Positions 1 through 8,920 of a DNA stretch of 64,000 bases are shown here, in pieces. Source of the DNA: Nostoc sp. NIES-4103. GTDB lineage: Bacteria; Cyanobacteriota; Cyanobacteriia; Cyanobacteriales; Nostocaceae. The notes beneath the pieces were generated by a model. It did no database searches, was not told where the DNA came from, and saw only the letters and a program-made list of their open reading frames with translations. The stretch spans positions 1,889,355 through 1,953,354 of the forward strand of contig NZ_AP018288.1 in NCBI RefSeq assembly GCF_002368335.1, written 5' to 3'. The position numbers and the translations under genes are program-made. Position 1 is the stretch's first letter. Every line of letters begins with the position of its first letter.

Positions 1-1421
1 ACTAAAGGATAGCCGAATACTTGCTTGGCTTTCTCGACAGTCTTTAAAGATTTATCTCTAACTTCCAAAAGTAACGCTGTTCCCACACCTACCAAAATTC
101 CTAAAAATCCCCCAAGGGCTAGGTTGAGGGTCAGGCGAGGAGACACAGGTTTTTTCGGAACTAAAGCCGGAGAAATTACTCGCGCATTACCCACGTTTTG
201 GTTGACTACAACTTCAACTTCTTGAAATCGCTTCAACAATTCTTCATAGGTAGAACGCGCTACTGCTAACTCTCGTTCTAGCTGTAGTTGTGTTTGTTCT
301 AGCTGCGGTAACACACTCAAGCGTTTTTGCGAAAGTGAGTATGCATTCTTTAACACTGCTATTCGGTTCGCGATCGCCAAGCGTTCTATTTCTGACTGCA
401 CCAGTTGAGTTGTCAGGGTCTGCTTGAGTTGTCCTATCTGCAAATTCTGCTGTGGTATGGACTGCTTGCTGCCTAAAGTTTGACTCACTCGCAGTTCCAA
501 TTGTTTTCTTAAAGCTATTTCTTGAGATGACAAATCTTTGATGGTTGGGTGTTCTTCAGTATACCGAGTCCGTGCTACTACTAACTGGTCTTGCACTTTC
601 TGGTATTCTGCTAAAACTTGCTGCACGGCGGTAGATTCACTTAGGGTATTGAGAGCTACAGCCTGCTGTTTATTCAATTGCAATTGACTTTGCAAAGCAT
701 CAGAGCGACTCTGGGCTTGTGCGAGGTCGGCTGTGGCTTTGGTAATTTGATCTGATAAATCCTTCAGACTTGCTACCCCTGCTTTTGCTTCATCCTCTAG
801 GACAATCACTTTGTTTTTTTCTTTGAACCGACGCAATGCAGCTTCTGCTCGCATCACCTTTGCTTCAACTTCAGGCAATTGCTTGCGTAAAAATTCCTGG
901 GCTGCTGTAGCCTCAGTTCGGTTGGTCTGAACATTGTTCTCTAAGTAATTGCCCATCAGTGAATTAACCACTGCTGCTGCTTGTTTTGGGTTTTGACTTT
1001 GGTAAGAAAGCGTCAAAACATCTGTATCTTTAACGGTGTTAACCTTAAGTGCTTTGAGAAATTCATCAATTTCTATAGGCCGGCCACGTTTATCCCGTAG
1101 ATTCATGGCATCAATCGTTTTTTTGACAATCGGGTTCGAGCGGATGACTTCTGCTTGTGTATCTAATGGCTTACTGACTTGGGTCACTCCACTGAGTTCC
1201 CCTGTGTTTTCAGAGATACTCGTTAACGAAGAAACACGATTAGTCTTATTGAAAAGTAGTTTACCTTCCGCTTGATAAATTGGTTTTTGCTTCAAGGAAG
1301 CTAGGGCTGTCAGTCCAAAGATAGATGCAGTCATAACTGCTATTACTAGCCAATGCCTTTTGAATATCAGCGAATACTCTTGAAAATCAAAGGAATCTTG
1401 CTCTTCTTGTTTAGATACCAT
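1..1421 (-). CDS. GumC/Wzz-type polysaccharide co-polymerase, partial (3' end outside window)
   Basis: The visible 473 codons encode an inner-membrane protein that would set the chain length of, or help export, an exopolysaccharide. I see a first membrane segment at about residues 24-43, a periplasmic Wzz-like region, a long Gln/Leu/Lys-rich coiled coil (about 170-390) and a second membrane segment near 445-465 preceded by the Pro-rich stretch (VPKKPVSPR) usual just before TM2 in this family. The start is the ATG at 1421 (MVSKQEEQ). The reading frame stays open to the window edge, so a C-terminal BY-kinase (Walker) domain may or may not follow; none is visible here. It is divergent from the glycosyltransferase at 2591, which supports an EPS role. 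Family assignment is secure; the polymer is unknown. Confidence 0.88.
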   Translation of the reverse strand, partial: MVSKQEEQDSFDFQEYSLIFKRHWLVIAVMTASIFGLTALASLKQKPIYQAEGKLLFNKTNRVSSLTSISENTGELSGVTQVSKPLDTQAEVIRSNPIVKKTIDAMNLRDKRGRPIEIDEFLKALKVNTVKDTDVLTLSYQSQNPKQAAAVVNSLMGNYLENNVQTNRTEATAAQEFLRKQLPEVEAKVMRAEAALRRFKEKNKVIVLEDEAKAGVASLKDLSDQITKATADLAQAQSRSDALQSQLQLNKQQAVALNTLSESTAVQQVLAEYQKVQDQLVVARTRYTEEHPTIKDLSSQEIALRKQLELRVSQTLGSKQSIPQQNLQIGQLKQTLTTQLVQSEIERLAIANRIAVLKNAYSLSQKRLSVLPQLEQTQLQLERELAVARSTYEELLKRFQEVEVVVNQNVGNARVISPALVPKKPVSPRLTLNLALGGFLGILVGVGTALLLEVRDKSLKTVEKAKQVFGYPL

Positions 1422-2590
1422 CAATTATGTTGAAAATTTATTTTCAAAATTTACCTGAGTTATTCATCGGCGATTTATTGTTACTTTAGGGTTTTTTCAG
1501 CCAAAAATACCAAAGAAACTGCTCTTTTACACTTATTCATATTTACGCTTTCCCCAAATTAAACTATCAAACTATTTTTATCTACGTAAAGACATATATC
1601 AAAAAAAGTTTTTCAAAGTCAACAGGCATTAAATATTTTTCCATAAAAAATAAAATATCAAAATTGGAATATCTCCTTTTAGCCATCTATTGGCATGACG
1701 TAGTTTTATATACCGTTTATTGGATATCAGTTCTTGATTGTACTCCTATACAGTCTATGTTATAGGTGTTTTTTGAACTAATGACATAGATTAAAAAATA
1801 CTAAAAAAAATTTTTTTCAAAAATAATAAGTATGCGTAATTTTATGATAATCATTATCTTAGTGATTGTAAAAAGCCTAGTATGCTTGCGTTTTAGCCTG
1901 ATTATTTACATTAAAAATAAAGCAATACCCGCTTTTCTTCGCTTTTTTGGCTTTGTATCCTATTTTCCTAACAAAGAATTGCTTGACACAATTTTTATAT
2001 TGAGATAGTTTTTTCTCTAAGTAGTTTAAAATCACATATAGCCAGCTTGTTAAATAGGTAATCACCTAATTAATACATGGTTGATAGCGTGTTAATAGCA
2101 TTTTTAGTTCCCTAATCTACTGCTGAAAGCACTTGAAATCAAAGCTAATTGTAATTTATTTTGATACAGCGTATAAGCGATATATAAAGCACTTATACAA
2201 GTAGTTTCTAGCCCAGTCGGATGAAACCCGTTATAAAAATAAACAATTCAGCAAAAGTTTTATTTTCACAGTAATGTCAAAAAAAGCAGCCAATAATTTG
2301 TTTGAAATTAAAGTTTGAATATCAAGTAATACAACTCATGTTCAATCTTGGTGAACAGCTAATAGCCCTATGCAAAAGTCAAAAAGAGCCACTGCGTTTT
2401 TGTAGTTTCACACTACATTTGCAACTATTGTCAGAGTGTCCTAATACAGTTGCTCTCCAAGTAGAGAAAGTAGCATTCAAAAATCAAAAGACTTATATTC
2501 TCGACCTTCTCACATAAACAAGAACTGCGACTTCTCAAAGAAATCGCAGTTCTGAAAACATTCATAAAATACACAGTAGTAATAGAATCA
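1422..2590. promoter_or_regulatory. long AT-rich divergent intergenic region of the EPS locus
   Basis: About 1.17 kb separates two divergent EPS genes. It is much richer in A/T than its flanks, with A and T runs near 1595-1680 and 1800-1830. I see no convincing gene: the short reading frames at 1877-2065 (minus) and 2302-2517 (plus) lack recognisable domains and a ribosome binding site. The region most likely carries both promoters and regulatory sites, but I could not assign individual sites with confidence. Confidence 0.5.
2521..2553. other. inverted repeat / hairpin upstream of the glycosylphosphotransferase
   Basis: AGAACTGCGA at 2521-2530 and TCGCAGTTCT at 2544-2553 are perfect 10-base arms around a 13-base loop. 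It lies 37 bases before the ATG at 2591 and has no T-run after it, so a classical terminator is unlikely. A 5'-UTR structure controlling the EPS operon is possible. Confidence 0.4.
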
Positions 2591-3985
2591 ATGAGTTTTA
2601 GCAGTTATATCGGTTCACGGGCAAATACTAGGTTGCCAAATTTACTACGGGTTTTACCTATATTGCTCTGTTTCGGGGATATTCTTGGCTTGTTTGCCTG
2701 TTTAAGGCTTTCTTTGGAATTGCGTCTGGGTCAGCAACTAAATTGGTTTGACCCGATTGTCTACGCTTTTTTCTTGATGTTGATTGCTGGACTTTATCTG
2801 GCGGATGCATACCGTCCAGATACGCAAATAGCAGGTTTGCGGGTATCTGTGCGGATTGTGATTGCTAGTGGAGCGATCGCACTTTTGACTTCTGCCCTAA
2901 TTTACTTATCAGGCACAGACAAGGACAATCCATTGTGGTGGCGGAGTGTTTTGCTACCAAGCTTGGGACTGTTCACAATCTGGGCAATTATCTTACGCCT
3001 GTTAGCAGTGAAATGGCTGCACTCAGAAGCACAACAGACACGTTGGCTGATATTGGGTGCAGATGCAGGTGCAATCAAATGGATACAAAACTTGCTGGCG
3101 CTGAATCCGCTGGGAAAGTTGGTTGTACTAGCTGAACTTGGCGAAAATACTACCTATTCAATAGATGGTAATCTCAACGATTTGCCCAAATGGAGCCGAG
3201 AACCTTGGTCAGGGGTGGTAGTAGCCAGCGATATTCATTTTTCGGAATCACAAATCCAAAATTTGATGGAAATCAGACTGCGGGGTATTCCGGTTTATCG
3301 GTTGCCAGATTTTTATGAAAGTTTATGGTCTAAACTTCCCTCATCTTTGTTACAGGATAGATGGTTGGCATTTAGCGCTGGTTTTAACTTGATGCCTGGT
3401 AACTTCAGCATGAAACTGAAGCGGGTTGCAGATTTGATTCTCGCGGCAATGTTACTTGTGTTGTTATCGCCAGTAATGCTGGTGGTAGCTTTGGCAATCA
3501 AGTTAGATAGTCCAGGCCCCATATTCTACAGTCAGCTACGCAGCGGCTTGTATGGCAAAGCATTTAGGGTTTATAAATTCCGTTCCATGTATCAAGACGC
3601 AGAAAAGCGCGGCGCACAGTGGGCTAGTCAACGCGATCCCCGGATCACTAGAGTCGGCTACTGGCTGCGTTTAATGCGAATTGACGAACTACCACAAATA
3701 TGGAATGTGTTGTGTGGCGAGATGAGTTTGATCGGGCCGCGTCCAGAACGCCCAGAATTTGATGTCAAGCTCAAAGAAGTGATTCCTTATTATGAAGTGC
3801 GTTATTTAGTGAAACCGGGGATCACCGGCTGGGCACAGGTAATGTATCCCTATGGTGCCTCAATTGAAGATGCTTACGAAAAGTTAGCTTACGACCTCTA
3901 CTACATCAAGAATTATTCCCCTTGGTTAGATTTAGCGATCGCCTTCAAAACCATTCGAGTAGTTTTGTTAGGTAAAGGTAGATGA
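2591..3985 (+). CDS. exopolysaccharide polyprenyl glycosylphosphotransferase (WcaJ/WbaP type)
   Basis: Transfers a sugar-1-phosphate from a UDP-sugar to undecaprenyl phosphate, the first committed step in lipid-linked repeat-unit assembly at the inner membrane. The 464-residue protein has four or five hydrophobic segments in residues 15-145, a Rossmann-like middle part (about 150-265), then the bacterial sugar transferase domain (about 275-464) with the usual membrane re-entrant helix, the KFRSM motif, RIDELPQ, the GEMSLIGPRPERPEF signature and KPGITGWAQV. Its stop overlaps the start of the downstream epimerase by 4 bases (ATGA), so the two are translationally coupled. In the family the linking sugar is glucose or galactose; here it is not determined. 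Confidence 0.93.
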   Translation: MSFSSYIGSRANTRLPNLLRVLPILLCFGDILGLFACLRLSLELRLGQQLNWFDPIVYAFFLMLIAGLYLADAYRPDTQIAGLRVSVRIVIASGAIALLTSALIYLSGTDKDNPLWWRSVLLPSLGLFTIWAIILRLLAVKWLHSEAQQTRWLILGADAGAIKWIQNLLALNPLGKLVVLAELGENTTYSIDGNLNDLPKWSREPWSGVVVASDIHFSESQIQNLMEIRLRGIPVYRLPDFYESLWSKLPSSLLQDRWLAFSAGFNLMPGNFSMKLKRVADLILAAMLLVLLSPVMLVVALAIKLDSPGPIFYSQLRSGLYGKAFRVYKFRSMYQDAEKRGAQWASQRDPRITRVGYWLRLMRIDELPQIWNVLCGEMSLIGPRPERPEFDVKLKEVIPYYEVRYLVKPGITGWAQVMYPYGASIEDAYEKLAYDLYYIKNYSPWLDLAIAFKTIRVVLLGKGR

Positions 3986-5046
3986 AAAATACAATTTTAG
4001 TAACTGGCGGTGCAGGCTACATTGGCTCTCATGTAGTCCGTCAGCTTGGGGAAGCCGGCTACAACGTCGTAGTCTATGACAATTGTTCTACAGGTTCACG
4101 CACATCTGTATTGCATGGCAAACTCGTAATCGGTGATCTAGCAGACAGCGAGCATCTTTATCAACTCTTCGCCACGTATAAATTTAGTGCGGTGCTGCAC
4201 TTTGCAGCCAGTCTGATTGTTCCAGAATCGGTTTCTCATCCCCTTGATTACTACGCCAACAACACACGCAATACTTTGAATTTACTGCGCTGCTGTCATG
4301 TTATGGGGGTAAACCAGATCATTTTTTCTAGTACAGCAGCAGTTTATGGGGAAACCACAGAAAATCCGGTTACTGAGTCAGCTGCAACACTACCCATTAA
4401 TCCTTACGGGCGCTCTAAGTTGATGAGTGAATGGCTGATTAAGGACTATGCAGAATCGTCTTCACTGCGCTACGTAATTCTACGTTATTTTAATGTAGCA
4501 GGCGCTGAGCCAGGCGGGCGATTGGGGCAAATGTCAACCAATGCAACTCATTTAATTCGGGCTGCTTGTGATGCAGCACTCAAGCGCAAGCCAGAAGTGC
4601 GAATTTATGGCACTGACTTTCCTACCCCAGATGGCACCGGAATTCGTGACTATATCCACGTTGAAGACTTAGCCACAGCCCATGTAGATGCTTTGCGCTA
4701 CCTAGAACAAGGACATGAAAGCCAGATTTTCAACTGCGGCTATGGGCAAGGATACAGTGTGCGGCAAGTTATTGAAAGAGTCAAAGCTATTTCTGGGGTA
4801 GATTTTCCTGTTATTTTTGCCCAAAGGCGTTTAGGTGATCCTGCCTGTGTTACAGCTTGTGCTGATAAAATTCGCCAAGTCTTGGGTTGGCAACCAAAAT
4901 ACAATGATTTAGACAAGATTATCTATACAACCCTTGCTTGGGAAATGCGCCGGGATGGTTTAGTAATGAATCCATTCAGTGTAATGCAAAGACACAGCAC
5001 AGATATGGATAAAAGCATCCGTGACAGGTTGAGGAAAGCGAGTTAG
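3982..5046 (+). CDS. galE: UDP-glucose 4-epimerase
   Basis: NAD-dependent short-chain dehydrogenase/reductase of 354 residues that interconverts UDP-glucose and UDP-galactose and so supplies sugar nucleotide to the EPS pathway. Visible signatures are the N-terminal dinucleotide-binding loop GGAGYIGSH, the STAAVYG stretch with the catalytic Ser/Thr region, and the YGRSK motif holding the catalytic Tyr and Lys, plus the GTGIRDYIHVEDL motif typical of GalE. It overlaps the glycosylphosphotransferase by 4 bases and is the last gene of the pair; the next gene is convergent. Other UDP-hexuronate epimerase activities cannot be fully excluded, but the signature fits GalE best. Confidence 0.9.
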   Translation: MKNTILVTGGAGYIGSHVVRQLGEAGYNVVVYDNCSTGSRTSVLHGKLVIGDLADSEHLYQLFATYKFSAVLHFAASLIVPESVSHPLDYYANNTRNTLNLLRCCHVMGVNQIIFSSTAAVYGETTENPVTESAATLPINPYGRSKLMSEWLIKDYAESSSLRYVILRYFNVAGAEPGGRLGQMSTNATHLIRAACDAALKRKPEVRIYGTDFPTPDGTGIRDYIHVEDLATAHVDALRYLEQGHESQIFNCGYGQGYSVRQVIERVKAISGVDFPVIFAQRRLGDPACVTACADKIRQVLGWQPKYNDLDKIIYTTLAWEMRRDGLVMNPFSVMQRHSTDMDKSIRDRLRKAS

Positions 5047-5052
5047 TTTGTC

Positions 5053-5090
5053 ATGGGTAATGGGTAATTGGTAATTGGTAATTGGTAATT
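5053..5090. repeat. short tandem heptamer repeat (GGTAATT type)
   Basis: Between the convergent galE and histidine-kinase genes there are about five tandem copies of a 7-base unit (GGTAATT/GGGTAAT). It belongs to the short tandemly repeated repetitive sequences common at gene borders in heterocystous cyanobacteria. Confidence 0.7.
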
Positions 5091-5092
5091 CC

Positions 5093-7651
5093 CTATTGCT
5101 GTGTCAAACCAACGATCGCCTTAACTAACACTTCCGGATCTACTGGTTTGGATATGTGCAATTGAAATCCTGCTGCTAGTGCTTGCTGCTGATTAATTTC
5201 TCCAGCATAAGCCGTCAGAGCGATCGCTGGCACATTTCCTCCTTGTTGTGGCGATCGCTTTCTGACTTGACGCATCAGCATATAACCGTCTATTTCTGGC
5301 ATCCCAATATCACTAATCAAAACATCTGGTATTGACAAAGATAGTGCTTGCAGTGCTTCCTTTGCTGAAGCGACAGCAGTTACATTCACTCCATACTCTT
5401 GCAAAATAAACGATACTAAGTCCCGGATATCCGGTTCATCGTCCACTACTAGAATTTGCATATTGGAAAGTATCTCAGGATGAGGATTAAAAGTTTGAGG
5501 CTGATCATCTTCAAGCCTTACCTGTTCGTTGGTGAGCAAAAATGGGAGTCTCACAGTGAAAGTTGCACCCATTCCTTCTCCAGGACTTTCTGCCCAAACT
5601 GTTCCCCCATGTAGTTCGACAACCTGACGCACAATTGCTAGTCCTAAACCTAGCCCTCCAAATTTGCGAGTCGTTGTACCATCAGCTTGACGAAAATAAT
5701 CGAACACGTAAGGCAGAAAATCCGGGGTAATTCCCTTACCTGTATCGCTGACTGTGATTTGAGCTTGGTAATCAACTTCTGCAACTTTAATTTCTACATG
5801 TCCTCCTTTTTGTGTAAACTTGACAGCATTAGATAATAAGTTCCAAACCACTTGCTGAAGGCGATTTGGATCACCCATAACTTGCCCCAAGGAAGGGTCA
5901 ATTATGGTTTGAATTTGAATTGATTTAGCCTCTGCTGCTAGTCGTACTGTATCTATGGCACCTTCTACCACCATCAGCAAGCTGACGGGACAGACATTTA
6001 AACTCAATTTTCCTTGGAGAATCCGAGAGACATCTAATAAATCTTCAATTAATTGAGTTTGTAATTTGGCGTTGCGTTCGATGGTTTCTAAGGCGCGGTT
6101 AGTAGTTTCTACATCAAACTTACGTGAACGCAGTAATTTTGACCAACCCATTATCGGGTTGAGTGGGGTTCGCAGTTCATGGGAGAGAACCGCGAGAAAC
6201 TCATCTTTAATGCGGTTGGCAACCTCTGCTTCTTTACGGGCTGCGCGTTCTCTTTCCAGCAGGCTCGCGCGTTCTTGTTCAGCGCGTTTGCGTTCGGTAA
6301 TATCTAATACAAAGGCGACTCCATCATGTTGAGAGTCATTCAGTAACGCTACCCCCAAAACAATTGGTACTCGCTTACCGTTGCGGTGGATGTATTCTTT
6401 CTCATAAATCTGGGAAACACCGTTTGCTTCTACTTCTGTAATGGCGCGATCGTCCAAATATTTATACTCAATCGGAGTCAGTTTTCTCCAATCTATTTTG
6501 CCTAAAGCAGTAAACTCATCACGAGTGTAGCCTGCTAATTGTAAATAAGCGTCATTGGCATCAGTAATAAAACCATCCACAGTCCAAAAAGCCACTCCTA
6601 CCAAATTCGACTCAAACAAGCGGCGAAATTTGGCTTCACTTTCGCGCAATGACTGTTCTACCCGTTTGTGTTCTGTAATATCACGAGAAACAGTAATTAC
6701 ACCTTCAATTTGATCAAAATTTCGTAATGGCGTCAGGATGTATTCATAGTAATGTGTGCCATCTGCTAAAACATATTCACACTCATCCTTAATCGGTTCT
6801 CCAGTTGCCATCACAACTTGGCGTTGATTCTCTACCCTCTCTATAAAGTCTGCGGGTAAATCCATTTCCCGCACATTCTTACCGATAATATCCTCGACTT
6901 TGAAGCCTAGCATAGCAGCTCCACCATGACTAACATATTGATAGTAACCTGTGCGATTAATAATAAAAATATTATCAACAGATGCGGCGAGAATAGCATT
7001 TAAAATATTTGCTTGTTCTTGAACTTTACTTGTTAATTGACGAGTACTTTCTTTTGCCTGCTTGCGGTCTGTAATATCCATACAAACCCCAATCATCCGC
7101 ACCGCCTGTCCTTGATCATCGTAAAAAAATTGTCCCTTGGCTAAAATCCAATGTACACTTTGGTCTGGCCAAACAATCCGAAATTCATCACTGTAGTCAG
7201 TCTTTTCTTCCAAAGCATGGATGAGAACTTGTATTACAGATTGCCTGTCTTCTGGATGAACGTAACTTAAGAAAGCTTCATAAGTACCAGGAAAACTTCC
7301 TGGTACTAAACCATAAAGCAGTTCATGATTTTCCGACCAAATCACTTTATTAGTGACAATATTCCAGTCCCACAAACCCATGTGGGCAGCATTTAGCACT
7401 AGCCTCAACTGTTCTGAGCTTTCTTGCAGGGCTACTTTTGCCTGGTATCGTTCCGCGTCACATCCAGCAACTTGACTATGAAGACTTTCGTCTGTAGTTG
7501 CTAGTTTTACTTCTAGTTCTGCTATTTGTTGTTCTAGGACTGCTTGCCTTCGCTGATACTGCATTTCTGATTGCTCTAACTCTGCAACACGTTGTCGTAG
7601 AGCTGCTAGTTCATCAGTTAGTTCACAGTTAGTTTTATCAACGTCTGGCAT
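5093..7651 (-). CDS. triple-PAS hybrid sensor histidine kinase with C-terminal receiver
   Basis: Soluble 852-residue sensor kinase with no membrane segment, so it likely senses a cytoplasmic signal. In order: N-terminal coiled coil (about 5-85), three PAS/PAC units (about 80-200, 210-335, 340-460) each closed by a D-I-T-(D/E)-(R/H)-K motif, HisKA with the phospho-accepting His491 in LSHELRTPLNP, HATPase_c with the N-box (QQVVWNLLSNAVKFT) and G-boxes (DTGKG, GGLGLGLAI), and a receiver from about 730 whose phospho-acceptor is Asp781 (SDIGMPE). His-to-Asp transfer to the own receiver is expected. No separate output gene lies beside it, so the partner is unknown. Starts at the ATG at 7651. Confidence 0.93.
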   Translation of the reverse strand: MPDVDKTNCELTDELAALRQRVAELEQSEMQYQRRQAVLEQQIAELEVKLATTDESLHSQVAGCDAERYQAKVALQESSEQLRLVLNAAHMGLWDWNIVTNKVIWSENHELLYGLVPGSFPGTYEAFLSYVHPEDRQSVIQVLIHALEEKTDYSDEFRIVWPDQSVHWILAKGQFFYDDQGQAVRMIGVCMDITDRKQAKESTRQLTSKVQEQANILNAILAASVDNIFIINRTGYYQYVSHGGAAMLGFKVEDIIGKNVREMDLPADFIERVENQRQVVMATGEPIKDECEYVLADGTHYYEYILTPLRNFDQIEGVITVSRDITEHKRVEQSLRESEAKFRRLFESNLVGVAFWTVDGFITDANDAYLQLAGYTRDEFTALGKIDWRKLTPIEYKYLDDRAITEVEANGVSQIYEKEYIHRNGKRVPIVLGVALLNDSQHDGVAFVLDITERKRAEQERASLLERERAARKEAEVANRIKDEFLAVLSHELRTPLNPIMGWSKLLRSRKFDVETTNRALETIERNAKLQTQLIEDLLDVSRILQGKLSLNVCPVSLLMVVEGAIDTVRLAAEAKSIQIQTIIDPSLGQVMGDPNRLQQVVWNLLSNAVKFTQKGGHVEIKVAEVDYQAQITVSDTGKGITPDFLPYVFDYFRQADGTTTRKFGGLGLGLAIVRQVVELHGGTVWAESPGEGMGATFTVRLPFLLTNEQVRLEDDQPQTFNPHPEILSNMQILVVDDEPDIRDLVSFILQEYGVNVTAVASAKEALQALSLSIPDVLISDIGMPEIDGYMLMRQVRKRSPQQGGNVPAIALTAYAGEINQQQALAAGFQLHISKPVDPEVLVKAIVGLTQQ

Positions 7652-8028
7652 CTGTAATAAAACTCATGATAAAGAAAACCATCTTTTGTGGTATGCATCC
7701 AATATATCTGATTGAGTATGAATTTTTTATTTCAAAAATTCAATCTCTCGCAAGGCACAAAAAAGTTTCACCCCAAAGGCATATCTTTACAACCAGCAAA
7801 TATAGCAATGTATTAATTAGTATATGGGGGCATGGGGCATGGGGCATTAGGAATTGGGAATTGGGAATTGGGAATTGGGAATTGGGAATTGGGAATTGGG
7901 AAAAAGAAGTTATTTCCAACATCTCCCCCATCCCCCTCATCCCCCCATCTCCTCATCTCCCTCATCTCCCTCATCTCCCTCATCTCCCTCATCCTCACTT
8001 TCCTGCTACAAGAACCATTGCTTATTTT
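7652..8028. repeat. intergenic region dominated by two tandem-repeat arrays
   Basis: No credible gene. It holds about seven copies of the heptamer GAATTGG (7851-7901) followed by a pyrimidine-rich array of the 9-mer CTCATCTCC (about 7921-7995). Long open frames across both strands here are only translations of these repeats. The hybrid-kinase promoter should lie in the first 150 bases. Confidence 0.75.
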
Positions 8029-8724
8029 TTATTTCTTCAGCCGCATAAAAGCCGCACCAATAAACAAGCCTACAATCTGCATCCAGTAAGCAACACTGAA
8101 TGAATTTACACCATAAGGGGGAATATTTAAACTACCGATGCCGTAAAATAACTGTTGTGCAAACCACCAAAATACATAGAAAAAAACTGGCAGTTCAATA
8201 GGGATATATATAAATATTAACGGCAAAATACTGTCAATTTTAGCATGGGGAAACTTCATGACGTATGCACCTAAAACAGCTGCGATCGCTCCATTCGCTC
8301 CAATCAATGGTACTGTTAAATTTGGTTGAGCAATAATTTGTACTATTCCTGTCAAAATCCCAGCAGCCAGGTAAAATCCTAGATAAAGTCTAGCACCTAG
8401 AACATTTTCTACAGTTTTGCCAAAAACCCACAGAAATAGTAGATTTCCTAAGATTTGGCTAAAACTGCCATGAATAAACATCCCAAAAAGTAATGAAAAT
8501 GACCGCCAAAAAACAACTATCCCAGCTGCCGGATTGAAGAATGCATTTGTAATTGCCCCATTAATCTGGGCAGGAATGACACCCCAACTATTAACAAAAT
8601 ACCCTAATTGACCACTTATTTCTAGTTTAAGTTCCCAAAAAAATATAACAATATTAATACCAATCAGCCAATAATTAATAATTGGCTGACTACGAGTGCG
8701 AACATTATCACTAATAGGAATCAT
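8029..8724 (-). CDS. rhomboid-fold membrane protein lacking catalytic residues (rhomboid pseudoprotease)
   Basis: 231 residues with about six membrane segments and the overall pattern of bacterial rhomboid intramembrane proteases (HG...[15 protein letters not shown] after TM2 and a [13 protein letters not shown] helix). The catalytic residues are missing: the nucleophile motif GxSG reads GANG (Asn144), the TM6 His reads Gln216 (YWMQIVG) and the TM2 oxyanion His reads Gln90, while the neighbouring Asn94 is kept. The frame is otherwise intact over its full length, so it looks like a maintained non-proteolytic member rather than debris. Non-catalytic rhomboid relatives elsewhere bind or escort membrane proteins; a similar role here is inference. 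Confidence 0.85.
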
Positions 8725-8792
8725 TAGTTAGTTGTTAGTTGTTAGTTGTCAGTTGTCAGTTGTCAGTTGTTAGTTGTTAGTTGTCAGTTGTC
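8723..8792. repeat. heptamer tandem repeat (TTAGTTG / TCAGTTG)
   Basis: About ten tandem 7-mers alternating TTAGTTG and TCAGTTG, starting right at the beginning of the rhomboid-like gene and lying between two divergent genes. It is followed by CATCCCCCT-type repeats to about 8840. Confidence 0.75.
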
Positions 8793-8920
8793 CCTTTTAT
8801 TTCCTCATCCCCCTCATCCCCCTCATCCCCCTCATCTTTCGATCCCCTCATCCCCCATCTCCCCACAAACCTGTGGCAAGATTGGAATCAGATCACAACA
8901 CACCCTACTGGGCAAATGAG

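Noticed and set aside
1877..2065. 62-codon minus-strand frame in the EPS intergenic region
   Set aside because: Composition follows the local A/T richness, with no ribosome site or recognisable fold.
7851..7995. Possible CRISPR array
   Set aside because: The units are 7 and 9 bases with no spacers; there are no cas genes in the window.
7666..8103. 145-codon plus-strand frame and several overlapping minus-strand frames
   Set aside because: They are translations of GAATTGG and CTCATCTCC tandem repeats, open in several frames at once.
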